This document shows positions 33,420-42,107 of a stretch of 64,000 nucleotides of DNA, piece by piece. The position numbers and the translations under genes are program-made. The notes beneath the pieces were generated by a model. It was not told where the DNA came from. It worked only from the letters and a program-made list of their open reading frames with translations, and did not search any database. Source of the stretch: Streptomyces paludis (GTDB lineage Bacteria > Actinomycetota > Actinomycetes > Streptomycetales > Streptomycetaceae); assembly GCF_003344965.1 (NCBI RefSeq), contig NZ_CP031194.1, positions 4,278,001-4,342,000 on the forward strand, written 5' to 3'. The stretch's first letter is position 1; each line of letters opens with the position of its first letter.

Positions 33420-34067
33420 TCACTGTCCCAACTGCCTGTACCGCCCCTTGAAGTACAGCAGCGGGCCGCTCTCCCCGCCCGGCAGTTCCGCCGTCAGCAC
33501 CCGCCCGATCACCAGCGTGTGGTCGCCCGCCACCACCCGCTGCTCCGTCCGGCACTCCAGCGTCGCCAGCGCGCCCTCGATCAGCGGCGCCCCGCTCAGC
33601 TCGCCCCTGCGGTGCGCCGTGTCCGCGAAGAGCAGCCGGTCGCTGATCCGGCCCTTCATGGAGAACCGGCCCGCGATCTGCCGCTGGTTCTCGGTCAGCA
33701 ACGAGGCCGCCCACAGCGGCTGTTCGAGGAGCAGATCGTCCATCCGGGAGCCGTTGCGGAGGCTGACCAGCACCAGGGGCGGATCCAGCGAGACCGACAT
33801 GAAGGCGGTCGCCGTCATCCCGGCGTCCTCTCCGGGCGGGCCGTCCTGGCTGAGTGGGGGTTCATGCGCCGTCACCAGCACCACCCCGGCGGCCAGCCGG
33901 GCGAGGGCGGCGCGGAACTCGTCGTTGCTCACCCCCACAGCATGCGGGACGGCGCCGCCCCGCAGGTCGGCGGAGGGGGCGGCGGTGGTCGTGGGGGCGG
34001 CGGTGGGGCCGGCGGGGCTCGTCTGGGGCACGCGGAAGACGCTAGTCTCGGTCGTTCCCCACCGCAT
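33420..34067 (-). CDS. Flavin reductase family protein
   Basis: A 215-aa FMN-binding split-barrel flavin reductase. Family signature: FRAALARLAAGVVLVTA, GMTATAFMSVSLDPPLVLVSLRNGSRM (flavin phosphate loop) and LLYFKGRYRQL at the end. It supplies reduced flavin to a monooxygenase or reduces small compounds. The N-terminus is uncertain: from 34067 there are ~48 extra residues rich in Thr/Pro/Ala, and a GTG in front of SNDEFRAAL would give the usual family length. No partner monooxygenase is adjacent. Confidence 0.85.
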   Translation of the reverse strand: MRWGTTETSVFRVPQTSPAGPTAAPTTTAAPSADLRGGAVPHAVGVSNDEFRAALARLAAGVVLVTAHEPPLSQDGPPGEDAGMTATAFMSVSLDPPLVLVSLRNGSRMDDLLLEQPLWAASLLTENQRQIAGRFSMKGRISDRLLFADTAHRRGELSGAPLIEGALATLECRTEQRVVAGDHTLVIGRVLTAELPGGESGPLLYFKGRYRQLGQ

Positions 34068-34190
34068 CGGGCCAGGGGACCAGCCCTGGTCCTAGGACCA
34101 GGGGCCCCGCACGCTCGCCGACCCCCTGAGTTTGCGTTCAAAAAGACCGAGGGACTGTTCCCACCAGGCGTTCCGCCCCTCTGTTGCTCA

Positions 34191-34206
34191 TGTGACTTGA
34201 CTCACA
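34191..34206. promoter_or_regulatory. BldD-box-like palindrome upstream of cdgB
   Basis: TGTGACTTGACTCACA is an inverted repeat (TGTGA, 6 bp, TCACA) 130 bp before the cdgB start. It resembles BldD operators, and the S. coelicolor cdgB gene is a reported BldD target. Assignment is by resemblance and context. Confidence 0.55.
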
Positions 34207-34335
34207 GACGGGGATATTTGTTGACCCTGTGTACCGGACGCACAGCACCCTGTGATTCAGTGGCGAGGACCCTGCAAACACGAGAGCCGATAAGAATCAC
34301 TGGAGTTGCTGTCGAGGTCTCGGGGAGAGCGAGCA

Positions 34336-36099
34336 ATGGAGACCGAGTCGGAGCCGTACGTCCGCCTTGCGACCCTGCGGCAACTGCATCAGGCCATCGC
34401 CGAACTCAACACGGCCCGCAGCCTGGCGGACACCCTTCAGACCGTCGCTGACGGAGTCGTCACCGGGCTGGGTTACGAACTCGCCTGTGTCAACGTCGTC
34501 CAGGCCGACGGCGATCTCGTCGTGGCCGCCTTCGCCGGCAGCACCGCCGCGGAATCCCTGATCACCGGCCGGGTCGGCTCCCGCGGTTCCTGGGAGCGGC
34601 GGCTTGCGATGGGCGAGAGCTGGGGCGATCTGCGGTTCATACCGCACACCGAGGGCTGGGTGCTGCTGGAGGACGACGTTCCGCAGTGGTTCACCGAGGG
34701 CCCGTACCCCCGCTTCGAGGACGAGTGGCACCCGCAGGACCGTTTGTACGCCCCGATGTACGCGGCGGCCCGCCGCGACCCCCCGGCGCACGCCAGGGGC
34801 GGCGGGGGCGAACTCCTCGGCGTGATATCCGTCGACCGGCCGCGCGGCGGGCGCCGGCCGGGGCCCTGGGGGCAGGAAGCCCTCCAGATGTACGCGTCGC
34901 AGGCGGCGATTGCGATCAGTAACGCCCGGCTCCGCGCAAACATGCAGCGCGCGCTGGTCCGGCTGGAGCGCGAACAGCAGGCCCTGCGGGCCAGTGAGGA
35001 ATCCTTCCGGCAGGCATTCGAGTACGCGCCGAGCGGTATGGCCATCGCCGAGATGGGCGGCGACCAGCACGGCCGGCTGCTGCGCACCAACGACGCGCTC
35101 TGCCGCCTCCTGGGCCGCCCCGCCTCCGCGATGCGCCGGCACTCCTTCTCCGACCTCGTCCACCCCGAGGACATCGGCACCCTGCTGCGTACCTCCGCCG
35201 AGGGCGGCCGGGCCGAGCTGCGGCTCGAACGCCGGGACGGCACGTACGTCTGGGTCTCGCTCCGTAACTCGGTGGTCGCCGACACCACCGACGGCCCCCG
35301 CTTCCTGCTCACGCACGTCGAGGACATAGAGGAGCGCAAGGGCCGCGAACTCCAGCTCGCGCACCGCGCCTCGCACGACTCGCTCACCGGCCTCCCCAAC
35401 AGCGCCGAACTGCGCTCCCGGCTCAGCGCCCGGCTCTGCTCCCGTCCGCACGCCCTGCGCGAGACCGCCGTCGAGGCGCTGGACGCGGCGTACGGCGGTT
35501 ACGACGGCACGGTGGTCCACAAGCCGGGCTACGACCCGTACGACGGCTATGACGGGTACGGCGGCTACGACGCGTACGAGGAGACGTCCGGCGGCCCGCG
35601 CGGCGGCCCCTTCGACCACCATGTCCACCTCGTCGCGCCCACCGAGAGCGGCGGCGGCGCCCCGGCGGAGGACGGTGGCGACGGCGCCGGGGACGACGGC
35701 ACGAAAGGGCTCGCGGTCCTCTTCTGCGACCTCGACGGCTTCAAGTCGATAAACGACCGGTTCGGCCACAACACCGGCGACGAGGTGCTGATCGAGGTCG
35801 CGCGCCGGCTGACCACGGGCGTACGGGACGGGGACACCGTCGCGCGGCTCGGCGGTGACGAGTTCGTGGTGCTCGCGGACGGACTGGGCGCGGCGGACGC
35901 CGCCGATCTCGCCGTACGCCTGCGGAACGCGATCATCCCGCCGATCCGGGTGGACGGCCGGGCGGTCCGGGTGGGGGCGAGCTTCGGCATCAGCTGGGCG
36001 AGTTGCGGGATGTCGGTGGAGGAAGTGCTGCAATCGGCCGACCAGCGGATGTACATCGAGAAGCGCTCGCGGAGCAAGGCGCCGCGGCGGGCGGGGTAG
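34336..36099 (+). CDS. cdgB: GAF-PAS-GGDEF diguanylate cyclase
   Basis: A 587-aa enzyme predicted to make cyclic di-GMP from two GTP, a signal that sets the timing of Streptomyces development through BldD. GAF domain ~15-190, PAS/PAC ~210-330 (FEYAPSGMAIAEM, LVHPEDIGTLL), GGDEF domain ~335-575. The active-site motif GGDEF is intact (~506-510), and the inhibitory I-site RDGD lies five residues before it, so product inhibition is expected. Odd: ~90 residues (~365-455), Gly/Tyr/Asp-rich (YDGYDGYGGYDAY), split the cyclase domain between TGLPN and FCDLDGF. The ATG at 34336 is chosen over a TTG at 34306. Confidence 0.9.
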   Translation: METESEPYVRLATLRQLHQAIAELNTARSLADTLQTVADGVVTGLGYELACVNVVQADGDLVVAAFAGSTAAESLITGRVGSRGSWERRLAMGESWGDLRFIPHTEGWVLLEDDVPQWFTEGPYPRFEDEWHPQDRLYAPMYAAARRDPPAHARGGGGELLGVISVDRPRGGRRPGPWGQEALQMYASQAAIAISNARLRANMQRALVRLEREQQALRASEESFRQAFEYAPSGMAIAEMGGDQHGRLLRTNDALCRLLGRPASAMRRHSFSDLVHPEDIGTLLRTSAEGGRAELRLERRDGTYVWVSLRNSVVADTTDGPRFLLTHVEDIEERKGRELQLAHRASHDSLTGLPNSAELRSRLSARLCSRPHALRETAVEALDAAYGGYDGTVVHKPGYDPYDGYDGYGGYDAYEETSGGPRGGPFDHHVHLVAPTESGGGAPAEDGGDGAGDDGTKGLAVLFCDLDGFKSINDRFGHNTGDEVLIEVARRLTTGVRDGDTVARLGGDEFVVLADGLGAADAADLAVRLRNAIIPPIRVDGRAVRVGASFGISWASCGMSVEEVLQSADQRMYIEKRSRSKAPRRAG

Positions 36100-36422
36100 C
36101 GCGGTAGCGCGGCTCGTTCAGTGGGTGGTGCCCCGCCGGGTCGTGCTCCGATGAGTCGTGCCCCGCTGAGCGGGGAGCCGTGACCGCTGGGCGGTGCGGT
36201 GGTGGGCGGCGGGTGGTGAACGGTGTGCGGTGTGCGGTGTCCCCGGAGTCGCAGAAACGTCTCCGCCCGTTCGGGACAGGGCTGGGACATGTCCGCTATC
36301 CGTTCTTCACCCAGGACTTGGAGACTGGCTGCACGCGTCAAGACCCGTTCGTAGGATTGCCCGTACGAGGTAGGCTCGGGCCGGTCGGCGACGCTGGCGA
36401 GAGGGTAAGGAGTGACCAGGGA
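36100..36422. other. Non-coding gap cdgB / carbohydrate-binding protein
   Basis: No structure recognised. A rightward frame is open from 36180 into the next gene, but its sequence (Gly/Arg/Val mix) and the AAGGAG site near 36409 support the ATG at 36423. Confidence 0.55.
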
Positions 36423-37412
36423 ATGACGGCCGGGAACAACGGCGCGAGCAAGCCCGAGGACGACGATCCGTTCGGCTATCTGTACGAGGACGGACAGGCA
36501 GCCGCCGCCGCTCAGCGCGGCCAGGCGGGCGGCTACGGCTACCCCGGCCCCGCGGCCCAGCCCGGCGTGCCCAGGACCTCGTACAACCAGGTCAGAGCGG
36601 TGGGCGACCGCCGCCAGGCGGCTCCTCCGCCGCAGCAGGCCCCGTACGGCGGCCAGCAGGCCCAGTACGGTCAGCAGCAGCAGGCATATGCCCAGGCGCC
36701 CACGACCGCGCATCCCACGATCGACCCCCGCCAGCTGCCCGGGCAGCGCGGCGCCGGTGGCGGACGCGGCAGCGGTGGCGGTCCCAACAACAGGGGCCTG
36801 CTGATCGCGGCGGTCGCTGTGGTCGCGGTCGTGGTGATAGGTATCACGGTGGCGCTGATGAACGGCGACGACAAGAAGGACGGCGACGCGGCCCCCTCGG
36901 GCGGCGCCAGCTCCTCGGCCGGAGAGCCCACGTCGCCCAGCAGCGCCCCGAGTGAAGACGCCGACGATGACGACGCGGCCTCGGGCGAACTGCCCAAGGG
37001 CGACGCGGCGGTCATGAAGCTCACGTCCCCCGCCGCGATGTCCACCGACATCCCGGGCGCGAAGAGCGAGAGCGGCGCGTACATCACGCTCAACGGAGCG
37101 GGCGCGGCTGCCAGTTGGACCTTCGATGTGCCCGACTCGGGTAAGTACACGGTCTTTGTGACGTACGGCGTGCCCGGCAAGGACGCGGACATGACGCTGA
37201 GCATCAACGGCAAGGCGATCGACCGCCCGCTCAATATGAAGAACTTCGCCCATGCGCCCGAAGGGGACTGGGAGAAGGGCTGGACGAACACCTACGCCTG
37301 GATCAACCTCGAAAAGGGATCCAACACGATCAAGATCTCGTGCGAGGACGGCAACCAGTGCGAGGCGGCGCTCGACCAGTTCGCCCTCAAGACGGACTGG
37401 GTCAAGGGCTGA
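36423..37412 (+). CDS. Membrane-anchored protein with C-terminal carbohydrate-binding domain
   Basis: A 329-aa protein in three parts. Residues 1-125 are a cytoplasmic, Gln/Gly/Tyr-rich low-complexity region (PYGGQQAQYGQQQQAYAQ). One membrane segment (~128-150, GLLIAAVAVVAVVVIGITVAL) follows, then an acidic Ser/Asp linker, and a beta-sandwich (~205-329) of CBM6/CBM35 type (SGAYITLNGAGAAASWTFDVPDSGKYTVFVTYGV, then NTIKISCEDGNQCEAALDQFAL). It likely binds a cell-wall or external glycan. The Gln-rich tail may bind a partner or condense. Two Cys could form a disulfide. Confidence 0.82.
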   Translation: MTAGNNGASKPEDDDPFGYLYEDGQAAAAAQRGQAGGYGYPGPAAQPGVPRTSYNQVRAVGDRRQAAPPPQQAPYGGQQAQYGQQQQAYAQAPTTAHPTIDPRQLPGQRGAGGGRGSGGGPNNRGLLIAAVAVVAVVVIGITVALMNGDDKKDGDAAPSGGASSSAGEPTSPSSAPSEDADDDDAASGELPKGDAAVMKLTSPAAMSTDIPGAKSESGAYITLNGAGAAASWTFDVPDSGKYTVFVTYGVPGKDADMTLSINGKAIDRPLNMKNFAHAPEGDWEKGWTNTYAWINLEKGSNTIKISCEDGNQCEAALDQFALKTDWVKG

Positions 37413-37485
37413 GCTGACGCGTCGTTCCGCTCTGACGCTGTCTGTGGCTCTCTGCCGCTCTGACCGGTTGGCTTCGGGCGACCGG

Positions 37486-38457
37486 TTACGGCGCCGGGTG
37501 TTCCGTGACCCGTATGCGCGGTAGCAGTTCCTCGTACGCCGTCGCGTCGAACTCGCCCGCTACCGGGGAGAGTACGGTCGCCGTCGACAGCGCGACCGCG
37601 CGGCTCAGCCGGGTGGGCCAGGGGAGGCGTTCGACCAGGCCGGAGAGGATTCCGGCCACCGCCGAATCGCCCGCGCCCGTCGGGTTCCCCCGGGCCGGGG
37701 CCGGGGGCGCGGCGCGCCAGAGGCCGTCCGGGGTGGCCGCGAGGATGCCGTCCGGACCGAGGGAGGCGATGACGGCGTGCGCGCCCCGGCGCCGGGTGTC
37801 GTGCGCGGCGCGCAGGGGGTCGCGGGAGCCGGTGAGCAGGGCGAGTTCGTCGGCGTTCGGCTTCACCAGGTCGGGGCGCGCGGCGACGCCCCGGCGCAGC
37901 GGCTCGCCGCTCGTGTCGAGGAGTACGGGGACCCCGGCGGCCCGCGCCCGCCGGATCAGCTCCGCGTACGCGCCGACATGGATCCCCGGCGGCAGGCTGC
38001 CGCAGAGCGCCACGGCCTCGGCGCCGGGCACGAGCCGGTCGTAACAGCTCAGGAACGCGGTCCACTCGGCGGCCGAGACCGTCGGCCCCGGCTCGTTGAG
38101 CTGGGTGGTGTCACCGGTGGCGGTGTCGACGACCGCGATCGTGCGGCGGGTGGATCCGGAGATCGGCAGGAGCGCGTCCACGGGCCGGGGCCGCCCCCGC
38201 CTCCCGTGCCGTCCGTCGGCGGGCCGCGCCGTCGCGCCCGCGCCCAGCAGCTCGCGCAGCACATCGCCCGTACGGCCGCCCGCGAAGCCCGTGACCACGG
38301 TCTCGTGCCCGAGCGCCGACAGCACCCGCGCGACGTTCAGGCCCTTGCCGCCGGGGCGTTCGACCACCTCGGTGACGCGGTGGGTGGTGTGCGGGATCAG
38401 CGCGGCGGTGCGGTACGTGATGTCCAGCGCGGTGTTGAGGGTGACCGTCAGGATCAT
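37486..38457 (-). CDS. PfkB-type hexose-phosphate kinase (1-phosphofructokinase family)
   Basis: A 323-aa ribokinase-fold kinase: N-terminal MILTVTLNTALDITYR, the PGGKGLNVARVL substrate motif, and the C-terminal anion-hole motif NPTGAGDSAVAGIL with the catalytic Asp. The N-terminal TVTLNTALD and KGxNVA are those of 1-phosphofructokinase/tagatose-6-phosphate kinases. Beside nagA/nagK it may act on a hexose phosphate from amino-sugar breakdown, but the true substrate is not readable. An Arg/Gly-rich insertion (~75-90) is unusual. Convergent with the carbohydrate-binding gene. Confidence 0.88.
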   Translation of the reverse strand: MILTVTLNTALDITYRTAALIPHTTHRVTEVVERPGGKGLNVARVLSALGHETVVTGFAGGRTGDVLRELLGAGATARPADGRHGRRGRPRPVDALLPISGSTRRTIAVVDTATGDTTQLNEPGPTVSAAEWTAFLSCYDRLVPGAEAVALCGSLPPGIHVGAYAELIRRARAAGVPVLLDTSGEPLRRGVAARPDLVKPNADELALLTGSRDPLRAAHDTRRRGAHAVIASLGPDGILAATPDGLWRAAPPAPARGNPTGAGDSAVAGILSGLVERLPWPTRLSRAVALSTATVLSPVAGEFDATAYEELLPRIRVTEHPAP

Positions 38458-38758
38458 CCGTCACGCCTCCGGGAACGGGCTCGCTCGCTCATGGCCGGCT
38501 GTCTGCCGGCGCCGGCCGTCGGGCCATGGGTGCCGATCATTCCAAAAAGTCGGCGGTCGGCCCAGCCCCCCGGCCGTACGAGCCTGAGCCGACACCCGGC
38601 CGGACGAGCCCCGGCCGGTCGAGCCCGCGTGCCGTAGAGCGTCGTACCCATGGCGCGTATGATCATCCGTTTGGAAGGCAGCCAGCCCCACCTGCCCCGC
38701 CTTTCCGCCACCCGTCGTCGCTTCTGCGTATTTCCGGGCCTGAAAGGGCAGTTCACCC
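38458..38758. other. Divergent promoter gap, PfkB kinase / FnIII protein
   Basis: No gene or clear operator is seen; I looked for a dre-like site and found none. Confidence 0.5.
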
Positions 38759-40849
38759 ATGATCCCGACTCCTCGCGGGCGGCGGTTCCGTACCGCCCGC
38801 GCCCTGTCCGTCGCCACGGTGACGGCGTCCGGTCTGCTGGGGACCGTCACCACCCCCGCGACAGCGGCGGCGCCACACGCATCGGCGCCGACCGCTCTGG
38901 CTCCGGCCGCCTCGACCCCGGCCGCCGTACCGGCCGCCGACTGCGTATCGCCGTCCTTCACGCGGCAGTTCTTCCCCAACACCACCTTCTCGGGCAAGCC
39001 CAAGAAGACCGACTGCGACAAGGCCATCGACGAGGACTGGGGCACCGGCGCGCCCGTCTCCGGGCTGCCGAAGAACGGGTACGGCGTCCGCTGGACGCTG
39101 ACCAGGGACTTCGGCTCGGGCGGCCCCTTCACCCTCAACGCCGCCGCGCAGGACGGCATACGTGTGTACGTGGACGGTGTGCGCCAGATCAACCTCTGGA
39201 AGGACGTCTCCGCCACCGCGAAGAAGACCCGCGACATCACCATCCCCAAGGGGAAGCACAAACTGCGCGTCGACTTCGTCAACTGGAGCGGTCGCGCGGT
39301 CGTCAAGTTCGGTTACGTGCCCAGGACTTCCAAGTCGGTGGACAAGACCGCGCCGCTCGCACCGGCCGGAGTGAAGGCCGTACCGGACATCCCCACCGCC
39401 GGGGCGAAGGTGACGTGGCAGGCCAACAAGGAGATGGATCTCGCGGTGTACCGCGTCTACCGTCGCCTCGTGGGCAGCTCCATGTTCACCAAGGTCCGCA
39501 CGACCACCGCGACCAGCTACATGGCCACTCTTCCCTCGCCCGGCAAGGCGTACTTCTACGAGGTCAGGGCTTACGACAAGGCCGGCAACGAGTCCGTGGG
39601 CGGTGTCAGTCAGCCGGTGACCGGGATCCAGGTCACGACGCCGGCCGATTTCGTCGCGCGGGGAGAGGACACGGGCACCGTACTGACCTGGAAGAAGGTT
39701 CCGTGGGCGGTCCGTTACGACGTGGAGCGCGAGAACGAGGACGGTGTGCGACGAGGCGCCAGCACCACGGCCAACGGCTTCACCGAGACCAAAGTCGCCC
39801 GGTCCGAGGAGTGGCAGTACAGCGTGACCGCCGTGGACGGCGCGGGACGGAGATCGCTGTCCACCGACTCCATCAAGGCCCGTCGTACGGTCGCGGCGCC
39901 GCGCGAAGTGACCGCGTCCTCTCCGGTGCCGGGACAGACCGTCCTGACCTGGAAGGTCAACTCCGCGACGGACGGCGACTACAGCAACTTCAACGTCTAT
40001 CGTTCCGATCGGCTCCCCGTGGACAGCACGACGAGCGAGCCGGTGCGCTGCCCCGTCAGATGGAAGGCGTCCGTCGGCAAACTGGATGAGTACACGTGTA
40101 CGGAGTCCGGGCTGGAGGAGAACGCCAAGTACCACTACGTGATCAAGGGGTACGACAACTGGCGTGCTGAGTCGCTGTCCTCCGCCACGGTGTCCGTCAC
40201 CACCATGGAACGGGATCTCGTACCACCTGCCCAGGTCAAGGGGCTCACAGCGACGGCGACGGAGTACGGCGTCGTCCTGCGCTGGACTCCCAACACCGAG
40301 CCCGACCTCAAGCGGTACGAGGTCCATACCGGCGAGGTGTGGACCGACGAGGAGGACGGCACGCGGATCTGCAACGCCTACGGGACGGCGGCCTACCTGG
40401 GTACGGACCGGACGACCTGGATCCATGAATCGAAGCCCAACGGCGAGGAGATGTGCTACTTCATCGACGCCGTCGACACTTCCGGCAACTCCAACTACCG
40501 GTGGACCCGTGAGGCCAACATCGTGGCCGTCAACAAGCTTGATCTGCGACCGTCCACCGAGGAGCCCGGAGACTCCCCCGTCAGGAGTTTCACCGCATAC
40601 GAATCGAACGGCGAGGTCGAGCTGGACTGGTGGTCCGATGACAGCGCGGTGGGCTATCTCGTCCGGCGCTGGGACCGTGCCACGGGAAGCTACCGGACCC
40701 TGACCGCCAAACCGCTCACCCGCTCCGAGTACACCGACCGCACCGCCGCGCCGGGTACCACCCACTTCTACCGGGTGAGCGCGGTGTACGCCGACGGTAC
40801 GGAGTCGGTGCCGGCCGAGGACTGGGTGATCGTGCCACCCGTGAAGTAG
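38759..40849 (+). CDS. Large secreted protein with PA14-like and fibronectin III domains
   Basis: A 696-aa exported protein. Signal peptide ~1-38 (twin-Arg-like RGRRFRTA, cleavage after TAAA). Residues ~60-200 are PA14/GLEYA-like (FTRQFFPNTTFSGKPKKTDCDKAIDEDWGTG, DGIRVYVDGVRQINLWKD). About five fibronectin III units follow (~205-696), each closing with a DxAGN or D(G/T)SGN-type strand. Such proteins bind glycans at the cell surface or in the medium; no catalytic domain is present. A terminator follows directly. Neighbouring nag genes suggest, but do not prove, a link to chitin. Confidence 0.85.
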   Translation: MIPTPRGRRFRTARALSVATVTASGLLGTVTTPATAAAPHASAPTALAPAASTPAAVPAADCVSPSFTRQFFPNTTFSGKPKKTDCDKAIDEDWGTGAPVSGLPKNGYGVRWTLTRDFGSGGPFTLNAAAQDGIRVYVDGVRQINLWKDVSATAKKTRDITIPKGKHKLRVDFVNWSGRAVVKFGYVPRTSKSVDKTAPLAPAGVKAVPDIPTAGAKVTWQANKEMDLAVYRVYRRLVGSSMFTKVRTTTATSYMATLPSPGKAYFYEVRAYDKAGNESVGGVSQPVTGIQVTTPADFVARGEDTGTVLTWKKVPWAVRYDVERENEDGVRRGASTTANGFTETKVARSEEWQYSVTAVDGAGRRSLSTDSIKARRTVAAPREVTASSPVPGQTVLTWKVNSATDGDYSNFNVYRSDRLPVDSTTSEPVRCPVRWKASVGKLDEYTCTESGLEENAKYHYVIKGYDNWRAESLSSATVSVTTMERDLVPPAQVKGLTATATEYGVVLRWTPNTEPDLKRYEVHTGEVWTDEEDGTRICNAYGTAAYLGTDRTTWIHESKPNGEEMCYFIDAVDTSGNSNYRWTREANIVAVNKLDLRPSTEEPGDSPVRSFTAYESNGEVELDWWSDDSAVGYLVRRWDRATGSYRTLTAKPLTRSEYTDRTAAPGTTHFYRVSAVYADGTESVPAEDWVIVPPVK

Positions 40850-40855
40850 CTGATC

Positions 40856-40885
40856 GAGCCGTGCGGGCGGGTGCCCGCACGGCTC
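40856..40885. terminator. Bidirectional terminator, FnIII gene / nagA
   Basis: A perfect 13-bp hairpin (40856-40868 with 40873-40885, loop GGGT) between convergent genes, 7 bp from each stop codon. Confidence 0.85.
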
Positions 40886-40892
40886 ACCCCGT

Positions 40893-42107
40893 TCACCCCG
40901 CGCTGCGCGGGTCCAGCACCCAATCGCCCTTGTGCAGCACGCCCTTGAGCCGGAAGTCCGCGTCCAGGACCACCGCGTCCGCGTCCTTGCCCGGTTCCAG
41001 CGAGCCGACCCGGTCGTAGACGCCGAGCAGCCTCGCCGGGGTCGCCGAGACCGCGTCGACGATGTCCTCCACCGGCAGCCGGTCCACCGTCGCCGCCCGC
41101 CGGAAGGCGGTGTCGAGGGTGAGGGTGGACCCGGCGATCGAGCCGCCCTCCACCAACCGCGCCACCCCGTCCTTGACGTCGACGGCCAGCGGGCCGAGCT
41201 GGTAGCGGCCGTCGCCGTAACCGGCCGCGTCCATCGCGTCCGTGATGAAGGCGACACGGCCCGGACCCGCGCGGTGGAACGCCAACTCCAGTGCGGCCGG
41301 GTGCAGATGCGTACCGTCGTTGATCAGCTCGACGGTCACCCGCTCGTCCTCCAGCAGCGCGGCGACCGGTCCCGGCTCCCGGTGGCCGAGCGACGGCATC
41401 GCGTTGAACAGGTGTGTCGCCACACGCGCGCCCGCGTCGACGGCCTCGACGGTCTGCTCGTATGTCGCGTCCGTATGGCCGACGGCGGCGAGCACACCGT
41501 GCTCCACCAGCAGCCGTACGGAGTCGAGGCCGCCGGGGAGTTCGGGCGCGAGCGTCATCATCGCGGCCGTACCGCGCGCCGCGTCGATCAGCTTGCGCAC
41601 CTCGGCCGGGTCGGGGTGGCGCAGCAGCTCCGCGCTGTGCGCGCCCTTGCGGCAGGGGGAGATGAACGGGCCCTCGAAGTGGATCCCGGCGAGGTCGCCC
41701 TGCTCGACGAGTTCGGAGAGAAGACCGGCGCGCTGTGCGAGGAAGGCCGGTTCGCCGGTGACGAGGGACGCGACGAGCGTGGTGGTGCCGTGGGCGCGGT
41801 GTGTACGGACGCCGTGCAGGACGTCGGCGACGGAGCCGGAGGTGAACGAGGCACCGCCGCCGCCGTGGTTGTGGAGGTCCACGAAGCCGGGGACGAGCCA
41901 GTGGCCGGTGAGATCGATGCGGTCGATACCGTCGATACGGTCGGTGTGGTTGAGGCCGTCGCGGTCGTCGTGGCCGTCGGGGAGCGCGCCGGTGATCCGG
42001 CCGTTCTCGTCGACGATCACCCGGGCGCCGTCCACGGTGCCGGTGGGGAGCACCACCCGGGCGCCGGTGAGAACGGTGCATGCGGCGCGTGCGGCGGGTG
42101 AGGCCAT
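40893..42107 (-). CDS. nagA: N-acetylglucosamine-6-phosphate deacetylase
   Basis: This 404-aa amidohydrolase cleaves GlcNAc-6-phosphate to glucosamine-6-phosphate and acetate, committing amino sugar to glycolysis or wall synthesis. Motifs: metal site LVPGFVDLHNHGGGG, GIHFEGPFISPCRKGAH with the metal-binding Glu, VGHTDA and THLFNAM for the other His ligands, and the catalytic Asp in FITDAMDAAG. The start overlaps the stop of nagK by 1 bp (TGATG), so the two are coupled. Regulation by the dre site upstream of nagK is expected. Confidence 0.95.
   Translation of the reverse strand: MASPAARAACTVLTGARVVLPTGTVDGARVIVDENGRITGALPDGHDDRDGLNHTDRIDGIDRIDLTGHWLVPGFVDLHNHGGGGASFTSGSVADVLHGVRTHRAHGTTTLVASLVTGEPAFLAQRAGLLSELVEQGDLAGIHFEGPFISPCRKGAHSAELLRHPDPAEVRKLIDAARGTAAMMTLAPELPGGLDSVRLLVEHGVLAAVGHTDATYEQTVEAVDAGARVATHLFNAMPSLGHREPGPVAALLEDERVTVELINDGTHLHPAALELAFHRAGPGRVAFITDAMDAAGYGDGRYQLGPLAVDVKDGVARLVEGGSIAGSTLTLDTAFRRAATVDRLPVEDIVDAVSATPARLLGVYDRVGSLEPGKDADAVVLDADFRLKGVLHKGDWVLDPRSAG

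Noticed and set aside
36180..36422. Longer N-terminus for the carbohydrate-binding protein
   Set aside because: The ATG at 36423 has an AAGGAG site; the extension has no protein character.
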